Shown: positions 1 through 13,222 of the stretch, piece by piece
Layout of the letters: the number at the start of each line of letters is the position of its first letter
Position numbering within the stretch: position 1 is the first letter of the stretch
NCBI GenBank assembly: GCA_023213395.1
Contig: CM041465.1
Location: 156,991,741-157,055,740, forward strand
Length of the DNA: 64,000 nucleotides
Reading direction: 5' to 3'
Origin: Cycas panzhihuaensis
Taxonomy: Eukaryota; Cycadophyta
The notes under the pieces: model-generated
What the model was told of the DNA's origin: nothing
Database searches by the model: none
What the model saw: the letters and a program-made list of their open reading frames with translations, nothing else
Program-made: the position numbers and the translations under genes

Positions 1-1861
1 TAAAATGAAGTTCCAAACTCATTATCCCACTCAAAATCAATCTAGATATAATTTAAATTAATCTAGTTATAATAACAATAATGGAAAATAAAACTAATAA
101 TAAAAAAGATAAGACAATAGTAATAACTTGTATAAATTTGATACTCTTTTTATATCATCTTAATATCTTAAAGAATATAATACTTTTCCTAATAATAAGT
201 AAATTATTCCTTTCAAAGAAGATCTCTCACTCAATGATGAAGGGAAAATAATAATTAGTTATTTATCCCTCCACATCTTCCCAAGAATTGAATCCTTTGT
301 CTTATAAGTAAATAATTCTTTCTAAAGAAGATCTACCTTCCTATATTGCTATAGGAAAATAGATAATTACTTAAATTTTCCACTCCTATACTAGTTTATA
401 ATGAGGATAAATTATGGTATATATTACATTCCTCATCATCACTACATCTACCCATGTGATCTCTCATAATCCCTCTAGTATAGGATTTTCCAAACCACTT
501 AGTCATGTCCCAATGCATATTCCACATTCATACATATATCAATACCCTTGACTTGAACTAAAAGTTAACATTTAATTGACATTATAACATATTTTGTGGT
601 TTAGTCTAATAGGTCAATATTTTAGTTATGTTGGGATTTATGTTTTATTAAATGTTCATGCAACTGGGTAGGTTTCCTTGAATAGATTATTTTTTCCTTA
701 TTTTCACTTGAAGATAACTTTCATATGTTGAGTCCCTTACAATGGACCAAATGAGATTATCATCATATGTATGGATTTAGTCATGGTCTAATTTTATTGA
801 GTCCCACATAACCATTTTTTAAAATCATAGATTTTGATCATAAAAAAACATTACACAAGATTTGATATTAAAAAGAAAAGAAGAAATATTATCTCTTATA
901 TATACTCTTAACACATTAATAGGTTTATCGATGATTCATTTATAAGTCTCACTTGGCCATTTGTTGAACTGCCACCCTCTATCTAATCATATCATTAACC
1001 TCTTTATGAGTTTAATTATTATTAGTTTCATTCTTAACCATTGACTTGTTTGATCATATATATATACATGATCTTGACCTATGGGTTTATTAGTTTTTAG
1101 TTCATACTAATTTCACATTATCATTCATTAGATCATAAGCTTGATTGCTATACATAAAAGACTTATTATAACTAGATGGAATGGAATATTAAAATATTCA
1201 TTTTTGGGTGTCATACCCTAAGTTGATTTATGTTAATATATATAGATTCTACATTACTAAGTTGTTCTCCTCATAGACTAATTCTCATATTTTCCCATAT
1301 TTATTAACTTATTCCTTTAAATTTAGGAGATAATTGAGGAAATTATGGCCCTTCTATACTTACTTAGATTACTTGAGATCGTATCAATAATATTGTTTTA
1401 ATGTAGATTTATCCATATCTTTGTCACTCTCATATAGTCTCCAAAAAGGTAAAACATTTTGGAACTCATTCACAAAACTAAATATTTTGAGTTCAATCCC
1501 TAGTATGTCATACTCATACAAAAACTTGGTAAAATATTTATAGAATTTTAGTAATATTATATATATAGATGTAAGGTATAATGTTGGAAATTTTCACTCT
1601 TTATTACATAAGCTCCATCAAGATCTATTATTAAGGAAATAAATATTTAATTTTGGTCACCTTTCTTTTAATTTGGGAGAATTAGTTATAATTCTTTCAC
1701 TCTTAACAATTAGATATATTTATATATGCATTTGCTTCATATCATTTGTTTGATGCTATGTTTGATTATCTGTATTTACTTAGTGTTTATCTTACATTAT
1801 ACTTGACTAACATTTATTTATTTTTTTGTTTAAAATATAAACCAAAATTGATCTTATGTCA
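1..1861. other. AT-rich intergenic or retroelement-internal DNA, unassigned
   Basis: I recognise no coding domain on either strand. The stretch lies on the internal side of the minus-strand LTR at 1862-2343, so it may be the decayed inside of that element, but I could not read a gag or pol motif in it. Confidence 0.4.
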
Positions 1862-2343
1862 TGTTAAAATATTACTCTAATACCATGTGAAAATATGTAG
1901 TAGTAGAATTGACTTATGATATATGTATATGTGTAAATGAATATGCAAAGTAAACATCAAACATATATTTATCAAGTATTATAACATCATCAAGAACATT
2001 CACCACAAGAGATAGACACCAAGATTTATACATGGAAGATCCAATATGGCAAAAACCAGGAGAGAAGGTTGAGTTAGGACTCCTCTTATGATCATAAAGA
2101 TTAGATCTTTAAGTGTTCAACTTTCTTCAAATTCTCAAGTGGTATATATACATATTTATAATAAAATGCACCTCATGAGTAGCCTATGATATGACATTAG
2201 CCTTTACATCAACTAATAGTATAATAATATGGATATGTATGCATCTTAAATATTTTGTTATATGTGAAAAATAGGACGGTATATGTGTATGTCATATACA
2301 TTAAACATTACATATATATGATTATCACATATGATTTTAAAGA
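1862..2343 (-). repeat. LTR, minus orientation (copia-type), left arm of an inverted LTR pair
   Basis: Read on the minus strand this ~480 bp block matches 4784-5262 along its length with scattered, mostly transition differences; shared stretches include the one around GTAATGTTTAAT and GAGGAGTCCTAACTC. Its minus-strand end, ATATTTTAACA, is the near inverse of the start TGTTAAAATAT seen in the partner, the usual short inverted ends of an LTR. Just outside (1851-1861) the minus strand reads TGACATAAGATC, a poor match to the initiator-Met primer site. It may therefore be a 5' LTR with a decayed PBS or a solo LTR. The end near 2343 is approximate. Confidence 0.7.
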
Positions 2344-4783
2344 TTTAATCTTGAGATGAACTTTTATGAAATTATTTTTGAAGATCAATTGAGCATAAAA
2401 TAACAACAAGCTTATACAATAGCATGTTGATAGGTGTGAAACACATGTTTTAACAACATGAAAGGTATGTGGATTTATTACAATAGTATAAAATGCATAT
2501 ATGGGCAAATTACATATACATGAAAAGAATTTTGATGTATATGGTGGTATGAAAAGAATTTTATAGTGGCATCATTATGAAATTACATATATTAAAGAGT
2601 TGATGTTTATGGAAAATTAATATGATGACATATATAAAGGGCATATTTATGATGGAATTTTATAGTTTAATAAAAATATTATGGTTAATATATATCAAGG
2701 TTTATATAATGGTTTATAATATTACTAGTTTTGCATAATTGAAAATAATTAAGAAGAAATCTGAGCCACCTACTAAAATGATAACCCTATATGGAGAGTG
2801 GTTGATTAATACTTAAAGCAAAATTTGATGTAGCCTTACATGCTTGGAGCACTTGTGAAAGAGATTCATAAGATGTAATCCATGGAGTTGCCATAAATAG
2901 AAAAATAACAAAATAAATATGATTTGAAGGAATTCATGTATACCCTCAATGGAAAGAACAGTCATTAGAGAACCTTACACATGAAGAATTACCATGAGAA
3001 ATCACCCATCCATCCAAGTTATAAAGACAAGCCCTTTACACAAAAATTTGTCATGGCTTTCCATGGTCAAAGAATAATCCACCACTATGATTGTCACCTA
3101 CATAACCTCTACACTATTTGGGAGCCATTGGTTATGAGTACAAAGCTCTAACAGTGGCTGATTTTTTGATTTTCTATGAAACTTGGTTCTCCTTGACCGA
3201 GCTAGAAATAGTCTCTATAGAAGTACAATTACCATCATCGAATGCCCACTATAGATGTAAACATGGAGAGTACTAGTATGTACTGGTTGCCTGTTAAATG
3301 CCAATTGTGGACACAAATATGGAGAGTGTCAATGTGTTATTTTTATCTACCATAATGCAGATCCACCATGGTAGCCACCTATACCATGGTGCAATCGAAT
3401 CGATACCAGCTAACCAGCCATAAAGAAATTCATATATAGAGATTTTTATATCTTGTAGAGAAACAATTTTTTGTAGATGTATTTTTGATAGCATAAAATA
3501 ATTTTTTTTTTTAATTTAATTGATTTTGACATTTTTTTTAGTTTCATAAACTAGCCCCGTGTGAATCAACTACAGGTCATGTGGAGAGTCCATATGACTA
3601 AGGGCTAAGCCACGAAGGGAAAACACTCTAAAATGGAGTAAATCAATTTGAAATAAATTTTTTTCAAAAATTTTATATGATATTTAATAATTTTTTAATT
3701 CTGCCACCCATTTGTTAAGGATTATGAAGTTTTTCATGACACCTTGGCACTTTTTCTTTCATATCTCATCATTCATATATTAAAGTTAGGTGTTGGTAGT
3801 TACATTAGAAAGAGAACTTTGAGATAATTAAAACTAGTGGGTAGACAATATATGACAAAAAAAATAAAGGGTAAAGTTGATACAAGTGGTTAAAACTCCA
3901 TAAAGGATGAATTCTATAACCAATTTTAGAAAAAATTCAATACATTATAATGCTTTCAAAGTTTTTGGTCATGATGGTGATATTATTTTTGCAAGATGAT
4001 GGAAGAAAAAATAAGTTTGGTTTAAATATAAATAAATTAAGGCTTATTTATGATATTTGGAGGCTCATGCTCAGTTAAAAAATTCATGAACTAGAAATTA
4101 TTTAATAAATTTATGATGAGATATATTCTTGATATGCTAGGCATGTTATTTTTCCCTTTGAAACACATATTTGATTTATTAGTTAATGACGCTACCTAGT
4201 TAGAGCACCCAATTTGATTGATAAGGAGATAAGGAAATCCACTAATTAATGAGACAAGAAATGTCTCATGTGACATACCGAGTATTAGTTGTATATGAAA
4301 TTTAGCTAATATTTAGTTATAGACATGGTCCAATTGATAAGAAGGAAGAAGTTACTCTTGTACAAGTAATTTGAAGAATGATAAACCATATATATGAAGA
4401 AATTACAGAGAGAACTAGCAATTACAGAGGTAGGTTGCCCATGCATTTCTATAGATATTATTTTATATAGACTCAAAAATCACTTTATTTAATTATTAAT
4501 TTAATGACTGATTAATAGAATATTGATAATTACTAATAAAATGTTAATTGAAAGAGGCTATATAGGTGAAGATATAAAGATATACATGAAAAACACTTCA
4601 TATATATTGTTCTTAATGATGGTTTATACTTATAAGTTAGTTATAGGTAGTCATTATTGGTACGTAGATTACTACATACAAGTTGCTATAGATTATAGGT
4701 TACATATGATATAGGATACAAATATAGGATATAACATATAGGTTGAAGATCAAGGGATGAAAACATTAAACATTAATATAGAG
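2344..4783. other. AT-rich spacer between two divergent LTRs
   Basis: No domain recognised. Short open frames (for example minus-strand 3294-3494) have no family-like motifs and compositions typical of chance in AT-rich DNA. Confidence 0.4.
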
Positions 4784-5262
4784 TGTTAAAATATATGATA
4801 ATCATATATATGTAATGTTTAATATATATGATATACACATATACCATCCCACTTTTCACATACATCGAGATGTGTGAGATGCATACATAACCATGTTGTT
4901 ATATTATTGGTTGATGTAAAGGCTCACATCATATCATAGGCTGCTTATGAGGTGCATCTTATTATAAATATGTATATACATCACTTGAGAACTTGAGAAA
5001 GTCTAAACATTTGGAGATATAATCTTTATGATTATAAGAGGAGTCCTAACTCCATCTTCTCCCATGGATTTTCCCATACTAGGTTTTCCACATATAAATC
5101 TTAGTGTCTATCTCTTATGATAAATGTTCTTAGTGATATTACAATGCTTGGTGAATATATATTTGATGCTTAATTTATATATTCTTTTACATGTATAAAT
5201 ATATCATGAGTTAATTCTTCTATTACATAATTTTTGCATGGTATTAGAACAATATTTTGACA
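4784..5262 (+). repeat. 5' LTR, plus orientation (copia-type), right arm of the inverted pair
   Basis: The LTR starts TGTTAAAATAT and ends ATATTTTGACA, which are near-perfect short inverted ends. It is followed at once by TGGTATCAGAGT, the initiator-Met tRNA primer site, so this is a 5' LTR with its internal region to the right. It matches the minus-strand LTR at 1862-2343 over its whole length. No 3' LTR of the same family was found within the window. Confidence 0.8.
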
Positions 5263-5274
5263 TGGTATCAGAGT
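5263..5274 (+). other. Primer binding site (tRNA-iMet type)
   Basis: TGGTATCAGAGT directly abuts the LTR end. A second TGGTATTAGAAC lies inside the LTR at 5239-5250, so the LTR end was chosen from the TGTTAAAAT/ATTTTGACA inverted ends. Confidence 0.75.
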
Positions 5275-6589
5275 AATTCTAGTATATATTTTAACATTCT
5301 TATCTATATTACATATCTCACAATGAAGATGTTTCTAATAACACGTCACCTATATTCTAGAGCTAAAATAAGTTGAGTTAATAAGTAAAATAGGCATATG
5401 TTCTTTTATTATGATAGTAATCTTTTTTTAATTTTTTACTTATATCTTTTTATCTTATTTTACACTTTGATATTAATATTGAATATAATAATTGGTTCCA
5501 TTTATGTAATTATGTAAAACTCTTCGAGCATATGAGAATTGAGTACTCATGGGTTAAAAACATATATTATTTGAGGAAGTAATACCCATTTTACAATTCT
5601 ACCTTCTCCCATTAGTCTATTCTCATGGCACTTGAGGTTGATTTCATAGAATCCTTCAAAAATAGTATTTTGCTCTTAATAATTGACTTCTATATTGATT
5701 TAGATCACTTGTTCTCTAAATTGACTTACTATGAATGTTTATTCTTTAGGTTTGTTTTATCCTTTTTAAGTTTTAAAACCCTAGGAATACTCATTTCTTT
5801 ATTTGCTTATACTCAAACAAGGCATAATTCATTAAAATTTTGATCTAACTTCACCCTTAGTTAGAATATTTTTATATGCCTTAGTTGTTATTATCATACT
5901 TGTGGAATTTTTTATATTGTTTAATTTGTAAACTTCTATGTTTTGTTGTTATTGTGTTGAGTATTTCTATTATGTTGTTAATTTTGTATCATAACTTGCA
6001 AGTATAAATCTTATAATATCATGTATTTTGTATTACACATTAATAGCATATTACTTATGGTATATTGTAGGTCACCCTATAGATTTTATAATATTATTTA
6101 AGTTATACCACATGCCATCTTATAGTTTCTATGATATGTCAAGACTTCTATATATTATTTTTGTGGTACACCATATTTCTTCCACCTAATTTCTATGGTA
6201 TGTTATCTTATTTCTTATTTTCTTTATTTCATGTCTTTCATTTGATTATTGATTGCAAATAAAATAATAGGAGAATTCAATAGATTTATTTTAGTAGAAT
6301 ACACAAATTAAATTGATGTGGTAAAAGAACCTATAAACCCTTATGAAAGAAACTTTATTTTTTCTTTATAATTTCTCTCTCAATTTATTATATCTTATAT
6401 ATAATTAGTGACTATATTCTCTCACACAAGCATCTATCTTTTATCACTTATATAAATAATGTTTCTTGTGTAGTGAACTTTTATTTCTTTCTTATACGAT
6501 TTTATCTTGCCTCTAGGTATTTCCTTCGAATAAAAGAATAAAATCCACACACGAGTTAAGTAAAAGTTGAGAGAGAAAATATTAAGGAA
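5275..6589. other. AT-rich retroelement interior, unassigned
   Basis: This follows a PBS, so it should be the leader and gag of a copia-type element, but no gag motif is readable. The open frame at 5625-5843 resembles no family I know. Confidence 0.35.
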
Positions 6590-7085
6590 TCTCTTGCAAG
6601 GATTCAAAGATTTAAGTTTTGTATGATGCCTTTAGTTCTAAACTAAATTTTTATAAATTAAAAGTGATTACTAATTCATTTAATTCTCTTCCTCATTAGA
6701 TATTAAAGTTCAAATGGATTTTGATCTCTCATGGGAAAATCACTTATTTTTTTGGAATTCATTTTGGATTGAGTATTTCCTTAATCTATATGTGGCAATG
6801 GGTTATGGATAAATTAATTAAGTGGAATAATCAATTATTCTCTATTATTGGTATATTTGAAGAATTTGTAAAAGTGTTTTTTTCCTTTTATATTTATTAC
6901 ATTTCTTATTAGTTTCCTTCTACTCCAAACTTATATTTGTTAGAGAAATTGTGAGAAATTTCCTTTGTTTTGATGGTAAGAGGTCTAATGGATTTTATCA
7001 GGTTGACTAGAAATTTTATCACATTCTTAGAGAAATAGGAGTTCCTAGTTTAGGTAATTTGAAACTCCATAGATAATCCTATTAT
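6590..7085 (+). pseudogene. LINE reverse transcriptase, C-terminal (thumb) part
   Basis: Non-LTR retrotransposon reverse transcriptase, the part after the catalytic YADD. In order the frame shows an SSKLNFYKLKV-like segment (family: S.xKLNxxKS), ITYFFGIHFGLSISL (family: YLGIPFG), WVMDKLIKWNNQLFSIIGIF (family: K.W....LSLAGR), then FSFYIYYIS (family: LxSxxIYYxS). Further on it reads FLCFDGKRSNGFYQVD-stop and LREIGVPSLGNLKLH, matching the family's F.W.G...., V.W and G.GxxxLK motifs. Stops sit at expected Trp and Gln codons. The catalytic part is not readable upstream. This is a 5'-truncated or decayed copy. Confidence 0.75.
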
Positions 7086-7108
7086 ATCCTAAAACATAAA
7101 GAGATTGG

Positions 7109-7188
7109 AATAATCAATATTTAATTAGTAAGTTAGTATTTTAGAGGGAATAATTAATATTTAATTAGGAAGTTGGTATTTTGGAGAG
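7109..7188 (+). repeat. Two tandem 40 bp units
   Basis: Units 7109-7148 and 7149-7188 both begin AATAAT(C/T)AATATTTAATTAG and differ at about five positions. They lie directly after the LINE thumb region. Confidence 0.85.
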
Positions 7189-8439
7189 AAAATTCAAAAT
7201 AGGTTAAGATGACTATAAATACCTAACTTATATTATAATTATTTCAATTTAAGTTATATACTTGTGGTGACTAGTAGTATTTTTTTTGTGTCCTTGTCAC
7301 CTCAAAGAAGACTATTATTTTATTACTTATGTGAAGGAGGGAAATAACAAATCCCTTATAGCTAATAGATTTTAAAAGAATTGGAGGGAGAAAAACCTTT
7401 TTTTATATATGTAGCTAAAATCCTCATAAAGTATGGTTAACCCTTTGACATAAGATGCCAAAGGATAGGGGGTATTATTCCACTAAAATCACCCAAGACT
7501 TTGGAGACAATTGTAACATGCCACTCTAAGCCCTATTAAACTCTTGAAGCTAATAAAAGTTGTGAAAGATTTAAAATGGATCACAAATTTTGATCACTTA
7601 ACAACCAGAAATTTACCAACCTATAATGACTCTACCCTCCCATGCCAAAAAAAATTACAACTTAAAACCCAAGTAAATAACTAAATAAGCTAACCTTTAG
7701 CCACTCTACCCTCTAAAGCCGAATACCATGATAATCTAAATAACCAATGCCACCTCCATTAACCATTTAGAATTATATGATAAGTCATCATTTCCATAAA
7801 TACATTTATCACTGAGCTCTAAAAAAGTACATTGAAACTAGTTGAAAGTAATGAGAGGGAGAAGACCTTAAAAACTATTAATAATAAGAAATATTTTGGA
7901 TGGCCTTCTATAAGGTATAAAGTCCTAAGATGGCTTGTCTCTTCCTAATTTATATTTAGCCTTAATAATATCAAGGTTTAAGGCATTTTAGATTTTAGAG
8001 CAATTTGGAAAGATTGGTATACCTCAAAGATATTTATCAAACTCATATAGTTTTCTTGGAGGTTATATAGCTTTTTAGGTCTTTAACCTATTTGGTGGTT
8101 TAACTTTTGATTTTCTAGAAAAAAATATTCTACATAGGTCAAATGGTATGTATTACTTAGGTGGTTTAAATTAGGTATTAATTTCTACTTAGTTTCTAGG
8201 ATTATATGAGAGCTAATTGGAAATCTAAGTCTACATTTACTAAAGAAATTAATATTGATAAGAAAGATAAATAAGTTTTTATTAATATTTTATTCATCAT
8301 TTCTAGAATGTTTCCTAATGGATTAAATTATTTCTCTAGTCATCTATGGATAAAAGATTGGGAATGGCTCTTGGTACTCCCCTACATAAATCTTCCACTA
8401 AAGATCTTTAGTTCATTTTTTTAACTTCACCTAGATTTT
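7189..8439. other. Region between two LINE fragments, mostly unassigned
   Basis: If the fragments on both sides belong to one LINE, only about 0.4-0.6 kb is expected here, so part may be an insertion. No LTR or terminal repeat was found to define one. Confidence 0.35.
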
Positions 8440-8800
8440 TAAATTTGTAAGTTAAATTAGTAATTTTATTGGTCTTTAGAGAAATCCTTTAAGGCCTTTC
8501 GAAAAATTTAAAATTTTAGACTTATTCTTAGAAAAAATATTTCTTATGGAAGATCAAAATTAATAGAATTTCTACTAAATAGAGACTTATTAAGTATGGT
8601 CCTTCTATAGATGGTTGTGATTTTTACACAAATTTAAAAACTTTTCAACATCCTTTTTGGTCTTGTTTATTTGTGAAAAAAATTTGGGATGCTATTTTAC
8701 CTATATTTAAATCAACTATTGGTCTTAAAATTATATGGAGATATGTATTTAAAGGACTAAGCTCTAAAAATTTATTTTTAGAAGAAGTCTAGTCTAATTA
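8440..8800 (+). pseudogene. LINE zf-RVT (zinc-binding reverse-transcriptase-associated) domain
   Basis: The readable frame runs FLWKIKINRISTK, stop, RLIKYGPSIDG, then TNLKTFQHPFWSCLFVKKIW. This matches the zf-RVT pattern of plant LINEs: FLW...., PT...L..RG, C..C....ET..HLF..C.....W. One expected Cys (of CxxC) reads Asp/Phe, and a TAG replaces an expected codon after ISTK. It continues ILPIFKSTIGLKIIWRYVFK before decaying. The orientation is the same as the thumb fragment at 6590-7085, so both may come from one element. Confidence 0.75.
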
Positions 8801-9959
8801 TTTTGTTGATCTAGAAACTAATATGTAAAGGTCTTTTTAGAGAAAAGAAATATGTAAGCCTTACTAGCATATGTCCATATGATATCTATGAGCAGTGTAT
8901 TTTGTAAGTTTTTTTATTTTGGACATAGATCCAAAATAGGTAAAAGCTTTTATTTTATATAGTTCTTTATTTGTGGGTGGTTCTTTTTATCCAAGAGACT
9001 AAGTATATGGATTTCATGCCAAGTACAAGAAAGGCAAATCTAATAACTTCTCTTTAATTTAGCATTAGCAACACCTACGTATGGAATCATAGACTAAGAT
9101 ATTTGGTGAATGTCTCAATAATCAAGTAGGGGAGGCTTCTCTCTTAAATTTTATTACCTAAACTTCTCCTAATATTAGTGCTTTGGAGTCTGCCCATTAA
9201 AGTTCTCCTAAGATGCATAATTTTGGATGGAGTCCTAAGAGGAATTTTTAGACTTCTAATTAAGTTTGGAACTTTGTAGTATTTGAGCTTAATGATGCCC
9301 TAGAATCCTCTCATTGATATACTTGGTAGAGTTATGTATGCTTTATATGGAGATGGTTCAATCATTCTAATAGATTCTTCTCTACTTCCAATTGAAGAAG
9401 TTGAAGGTAGTGAAAAAATTAAGATGCTTGTCCCAAATGTTGTTGGTTCATAATGGAATTAGGTAGATTTTGAAATTGATAAATATGGTTCTTCACTTAT
9501 TGGTTCTAATACTTTGAATCCTACTTCTAAAATACTCTCTAGCAAATCATATTCCTCTATTAAAATATTAGATGGTCATGGTGTATAGGTTTCTTTTAGA
9601 TTAAATAGTTATTTTTTCTAATAAAGTTCAAGCCACTTTACTCAAATTTCAATAATTTGTATAATAACTAAGAGAATTAGATCATAATTTGAGTAAGTTT
9701 AAAAGAACTTCTTCTCCTCTTTCTTGAAGTATTGTTTCCTTTTATAAGATTAATGTTTAATCTTAATGCTTTAAGTCATTGAGTTCTTGGCTCCTTTTAT
9801 GTACTAATTTTTTTTTTATAATTTTGAAGATTATCAGATAGTCTATATTTTTACTAAAATAAATAAATATGTATGTATGAATGACCCCTTAATCCAAATT
9901 CAAGAAGAGATTTTTTCAAGAATCCCACTCTAACTTAATGGTTAGATATTTAGGATTTT
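8801..9959. other. Unassigned AT-rich DNA, possible LINE tail
   Basis: Stretches of open sequence occur (for example around 9320-9560), but no motif I can name. The end of the LINE was not located, and no poly(A) tail with flanking duplication was found. Confidence 0.3.
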
Positions 9960-11150
9960 ATAAATCTTATTAGTGAGTTAAATAGTCCTTATTTTGGAAA
10001 GTTCTTAAGAAAGGCACTTAGATATTCATGGAAGAATATGGGTTTTTTTCAAAGAGATAAAGGGGAAATGATTAAAATCTTAGGACTATTACAACCATTG
10101 CATATACCTAGTCAAAGATGGAAAGAAATCTTCATGGACTTTATCATAAAGCTTTCAAAATTAAGGAAGTAGATATTATATTAGTAGTAGTTAATAAACT
10201 AATTTAATATACATATTTCTATGGCACCTAATCAAGGTAGAAGGGCAACTAGTTTATTAAAATCTTCATCATAAAAGTAGTAATGTTATATGTTGTATTG
10301 AAAGTAATTATCAGTAATAGGGATTAAACATTCACAAGTAACTTCTATAAAGATCTATTCATGATGTTAGGCACCTAATAACCATGATCACTCTATATTT
10401 CCTAAAGAAAAATGGTCAAATAGAGATTGTCAGTAAGTATTTATAAGGGTGTCTTTAGAGTCATGTCATGGATAAATAAAGATATTGGCATAAGTGGCTT
10501 CACTTAGTGAATGGTGGCGCACCACTTATTAGTCTTCCACTATAATTATTCCCTTCAAAGCCATTTTCAAGTATGAACAATTTAACATCAAGAGCTACCT
10601 AACAAATAGCTCTAGAGTAGAAGAGTTATAGATCGTGTACAATAGGCATAAGAAGTCCTTAGAATGCTAATAGAGAACATCCATGATACACATAACTAGA
10701 TGAAATAATAGGATAATTAGGGAAGAAGTGAAAGAGAATTCTAGGCTACTGATTAGGTATATTTATAATTACAATACTATAAGTAACTCTCAAAAGTGAT
10801 GGAAGGAACAAGTTAGCTCCCAAATTTTATAGGCCCTACAAGATCCTTAAGAGTGTATGCAAAGTGGCATATGCCTTGGAGTTACCGAATACTTCTTGTA
10901 TTCAAAGTGTTTTCCATATGTACTACCTTAATAATGTGATTGGTCAAAAGGTATCCATCTAATTAGAGATACCAAAGTTAGATGAGGATAGATGACTCAA
11001 TCTAGAACCAGAACTAATTCTTAAAGTCTACACTAAATATATCTATTTTAAGTTCATCATAGAATATCTTATCAAATGGAAGAAGTTGTTGCTAGAAGGT
11101 GCTACATGGGAAAATGAGCACCTAATATGATAATGTCTAAATCCACATAA
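9960..11150 (+). pseudogene. Ty3/gypsy chromovirus integrase and chromodomain, orphan copy
   Basis: The end of the zinc-binding region, GEMIKILGLLQPLHIPSQRW, is followed by the catalytic core start EIFMDFIIKL and DIILVVVNKL. The C-terminal part reads LAPKFYRPYKILKSV, AYALELPNTS and SVFHMYYLNNVIG (family: LxxxFYGPYxIxxxxGxVAYxLxLP). The chromodomain end follows: IIEYLIKWKKL and GATWENEHLI. The middle of the core is badly broken. It resembles the integrase of element A (47309-48770) but is followed by different sequence, so it belongs to another element, whose LTRs I could not define. A purine run near 11170-11185 could be its PPT. Confidence 0.85.
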
Positions 11151-13222
11151 ATTTTAAAGGCAAAGATTTATAAAGAAGGGACACCTTAATGCAAGATACT
11201 CACCTCAAATTTTCACTACCTAATATTGCATGCCCTATTAGAAAATATGGATCACAAACTAGTTGATATTTTTATGAATTAAAATATAATAAATTTTTTG
11301 GGGAATCACTAAAATTAGAGAGTATATAAGTATGTTCCACCTATTCAATCTAGTGAATTTCATCCATTGATTTAAAAATTAAGGGTTTAATTGAATTTAG
11401 CTAACACCTAGCAAGAATTAGTTCATCTTACTATAGGCAAAATACTAACAATAGGCTATTATAATAATATTTTTATATAACAAGATAGAAACATCAACTT
11501 AAGATTTTTAGGTTACTTATCCATTATGCTAACAAAGTATTACCGGATGGTCTCTCTTAATATTGTGAACTAAAAACCTACTAACATGACTTCAACAACT
11601 TTTATATTGAACTCTAATATAATCCTCAAGGCTTAGAACAACTTAAGATAGTTTATATAGTAGCAAGATAAAGCTCCTTATAGTCTATCTAAAGGAGATC
11701 AATCAACTATATATAGTTTCATAATCAATCCTATAGGACAAGAATAGAGCAATTCCACTTACTCTTAGGTGCTATTAAAGTTACTTGAGTCACCTAGAAG
11801 CTCAGGTTTTCATGGATTTATCATAATAAGTATAGTGCATTGATATGTCTATATATTTATTATAGAATTGCCCCTATCTAACTAAGGATAAATATCATTA
11901 AGGGCTCTATTATATGTTACTTAAAGGGTCTTAGTCCAATAATAGCTTGGTTAGATTAATGAGTAAGATTTGTCTCATAAATACCTAGAACTTAACTTAG
12001 GAACCTAAGAACAACAATAAGTTAAAGCAATGGCATACCTTGAGAACCCATTCGAATTTTCTATGCGAGATAAATCTCTCTTCTAGGATCTCATGTGAGT
12101 CATATAATACGTATAACTATGGGGTAAAACTAAAACTTTCCTTATAAATAAGAAGAACCAAAAGATATATGATGTGGCCTAATTGAGTTTTTTTTCTTTA
12201 TTTTATTACCTTTTCTTTTGCTTTACTTTGTGTAATTTGATAAGTAATTTTATCTAAAATAAAATACATTTTCCCATATGTAATTATTAAAAAGTATATA
12301 TAAAATGTAAGTTCTATCTTTTTCATCTAATACAACTTACTCAAATGAGTTTTAAAATATGTCATTTGTGAGGTTGGAACCCAAAAGCTCCCATTATGAT
12401 TAGCTTATCTTACTTCCTTGGTAAACTACTACTTATTAAAATGGATTTCCCCCTCCCTCTTTTTTTTAAGTTTTTTAAAATTTAAAAATAGGTGGAAGGG
12501 TGATGATATGAAAATATTGAGCAATGGAATGGGCTCTATGGGGTTTGAACCCTCACCTTCTTAAAATTAATTTAGAATTAAGATTTTGATGATTAGGTTT
12601 CCTTATAATTAATTATTTATGATATCTGGATTCATTTTCTATTTATTATTTCACTCTTTCTTACCTAACTGAGACATCTTACATTCTATCATTGTGTGAA
12701 GGTAAGATGAATATCCAAAGGTGAAGTACAATAGATGCATAATAAACTAGAGGAAGCTTTAGGGATTGAACTCTAATTAAAAATCATTAGGTTTTTTTTT
12801 TTTTGAAATAACATTATCTAAAATTAAAGATAAGAGGATTTGTATATGGACCAAAGAGAAAAATAGGAAATGACACCAAGGACCAATGGTAGGCATTCAA
12901 TTATTTATATTTAAGATCATTGAAGTTGAAACCATTTAGGCCTAGTGGAGCTATTATATCAAAAAATTATAAAATAGTAAATGCATCTTTAAGACAATGA
13001 TATAGATTAAAGGAAAGTAGTATGCTATCATGTAATTGAAGAGATTTCAAAGGGAAAGAAAAATAGGTTTGGAAAAAATAATAAATACTAAATGCATAAG
13101 CTTAGAAAATTTTTAAATAATAAATTAAATACAATTAGTAAAAGGCAAAAGTAATATAAATTTAAAGCATTGTCAAGTATACAATTCTTAGGACATTCAT
13201 ATAAATTTCTTAAATATGTATA
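11151..13222. other. Unassigned DNA downstream of the orphan gypsy integrase
   Basis: If 11170-11185 is a polypurine tract, a 3' LTR should begin near 11190, but no partner LTR is visible. Repeated GGTTTGAACCC-like words near 12370 and 12540 resemble a Pol III B box, but no tRNA-like fold could be supported. Confidence 0.3.

Noticed and set aside
3294-3494. 66-codon minus-strand frame with Trp-rich end
   Set aside because: No family motif, no promoter or splice context; length is within chance for this region.
12365-12560. GGTTTGAACCC words resembling a Pol III B box (possible tRNA-derived SINE)
   Set aside because: No A box at the right distance, no cloverleaf and no flanking target duplication could be supported.
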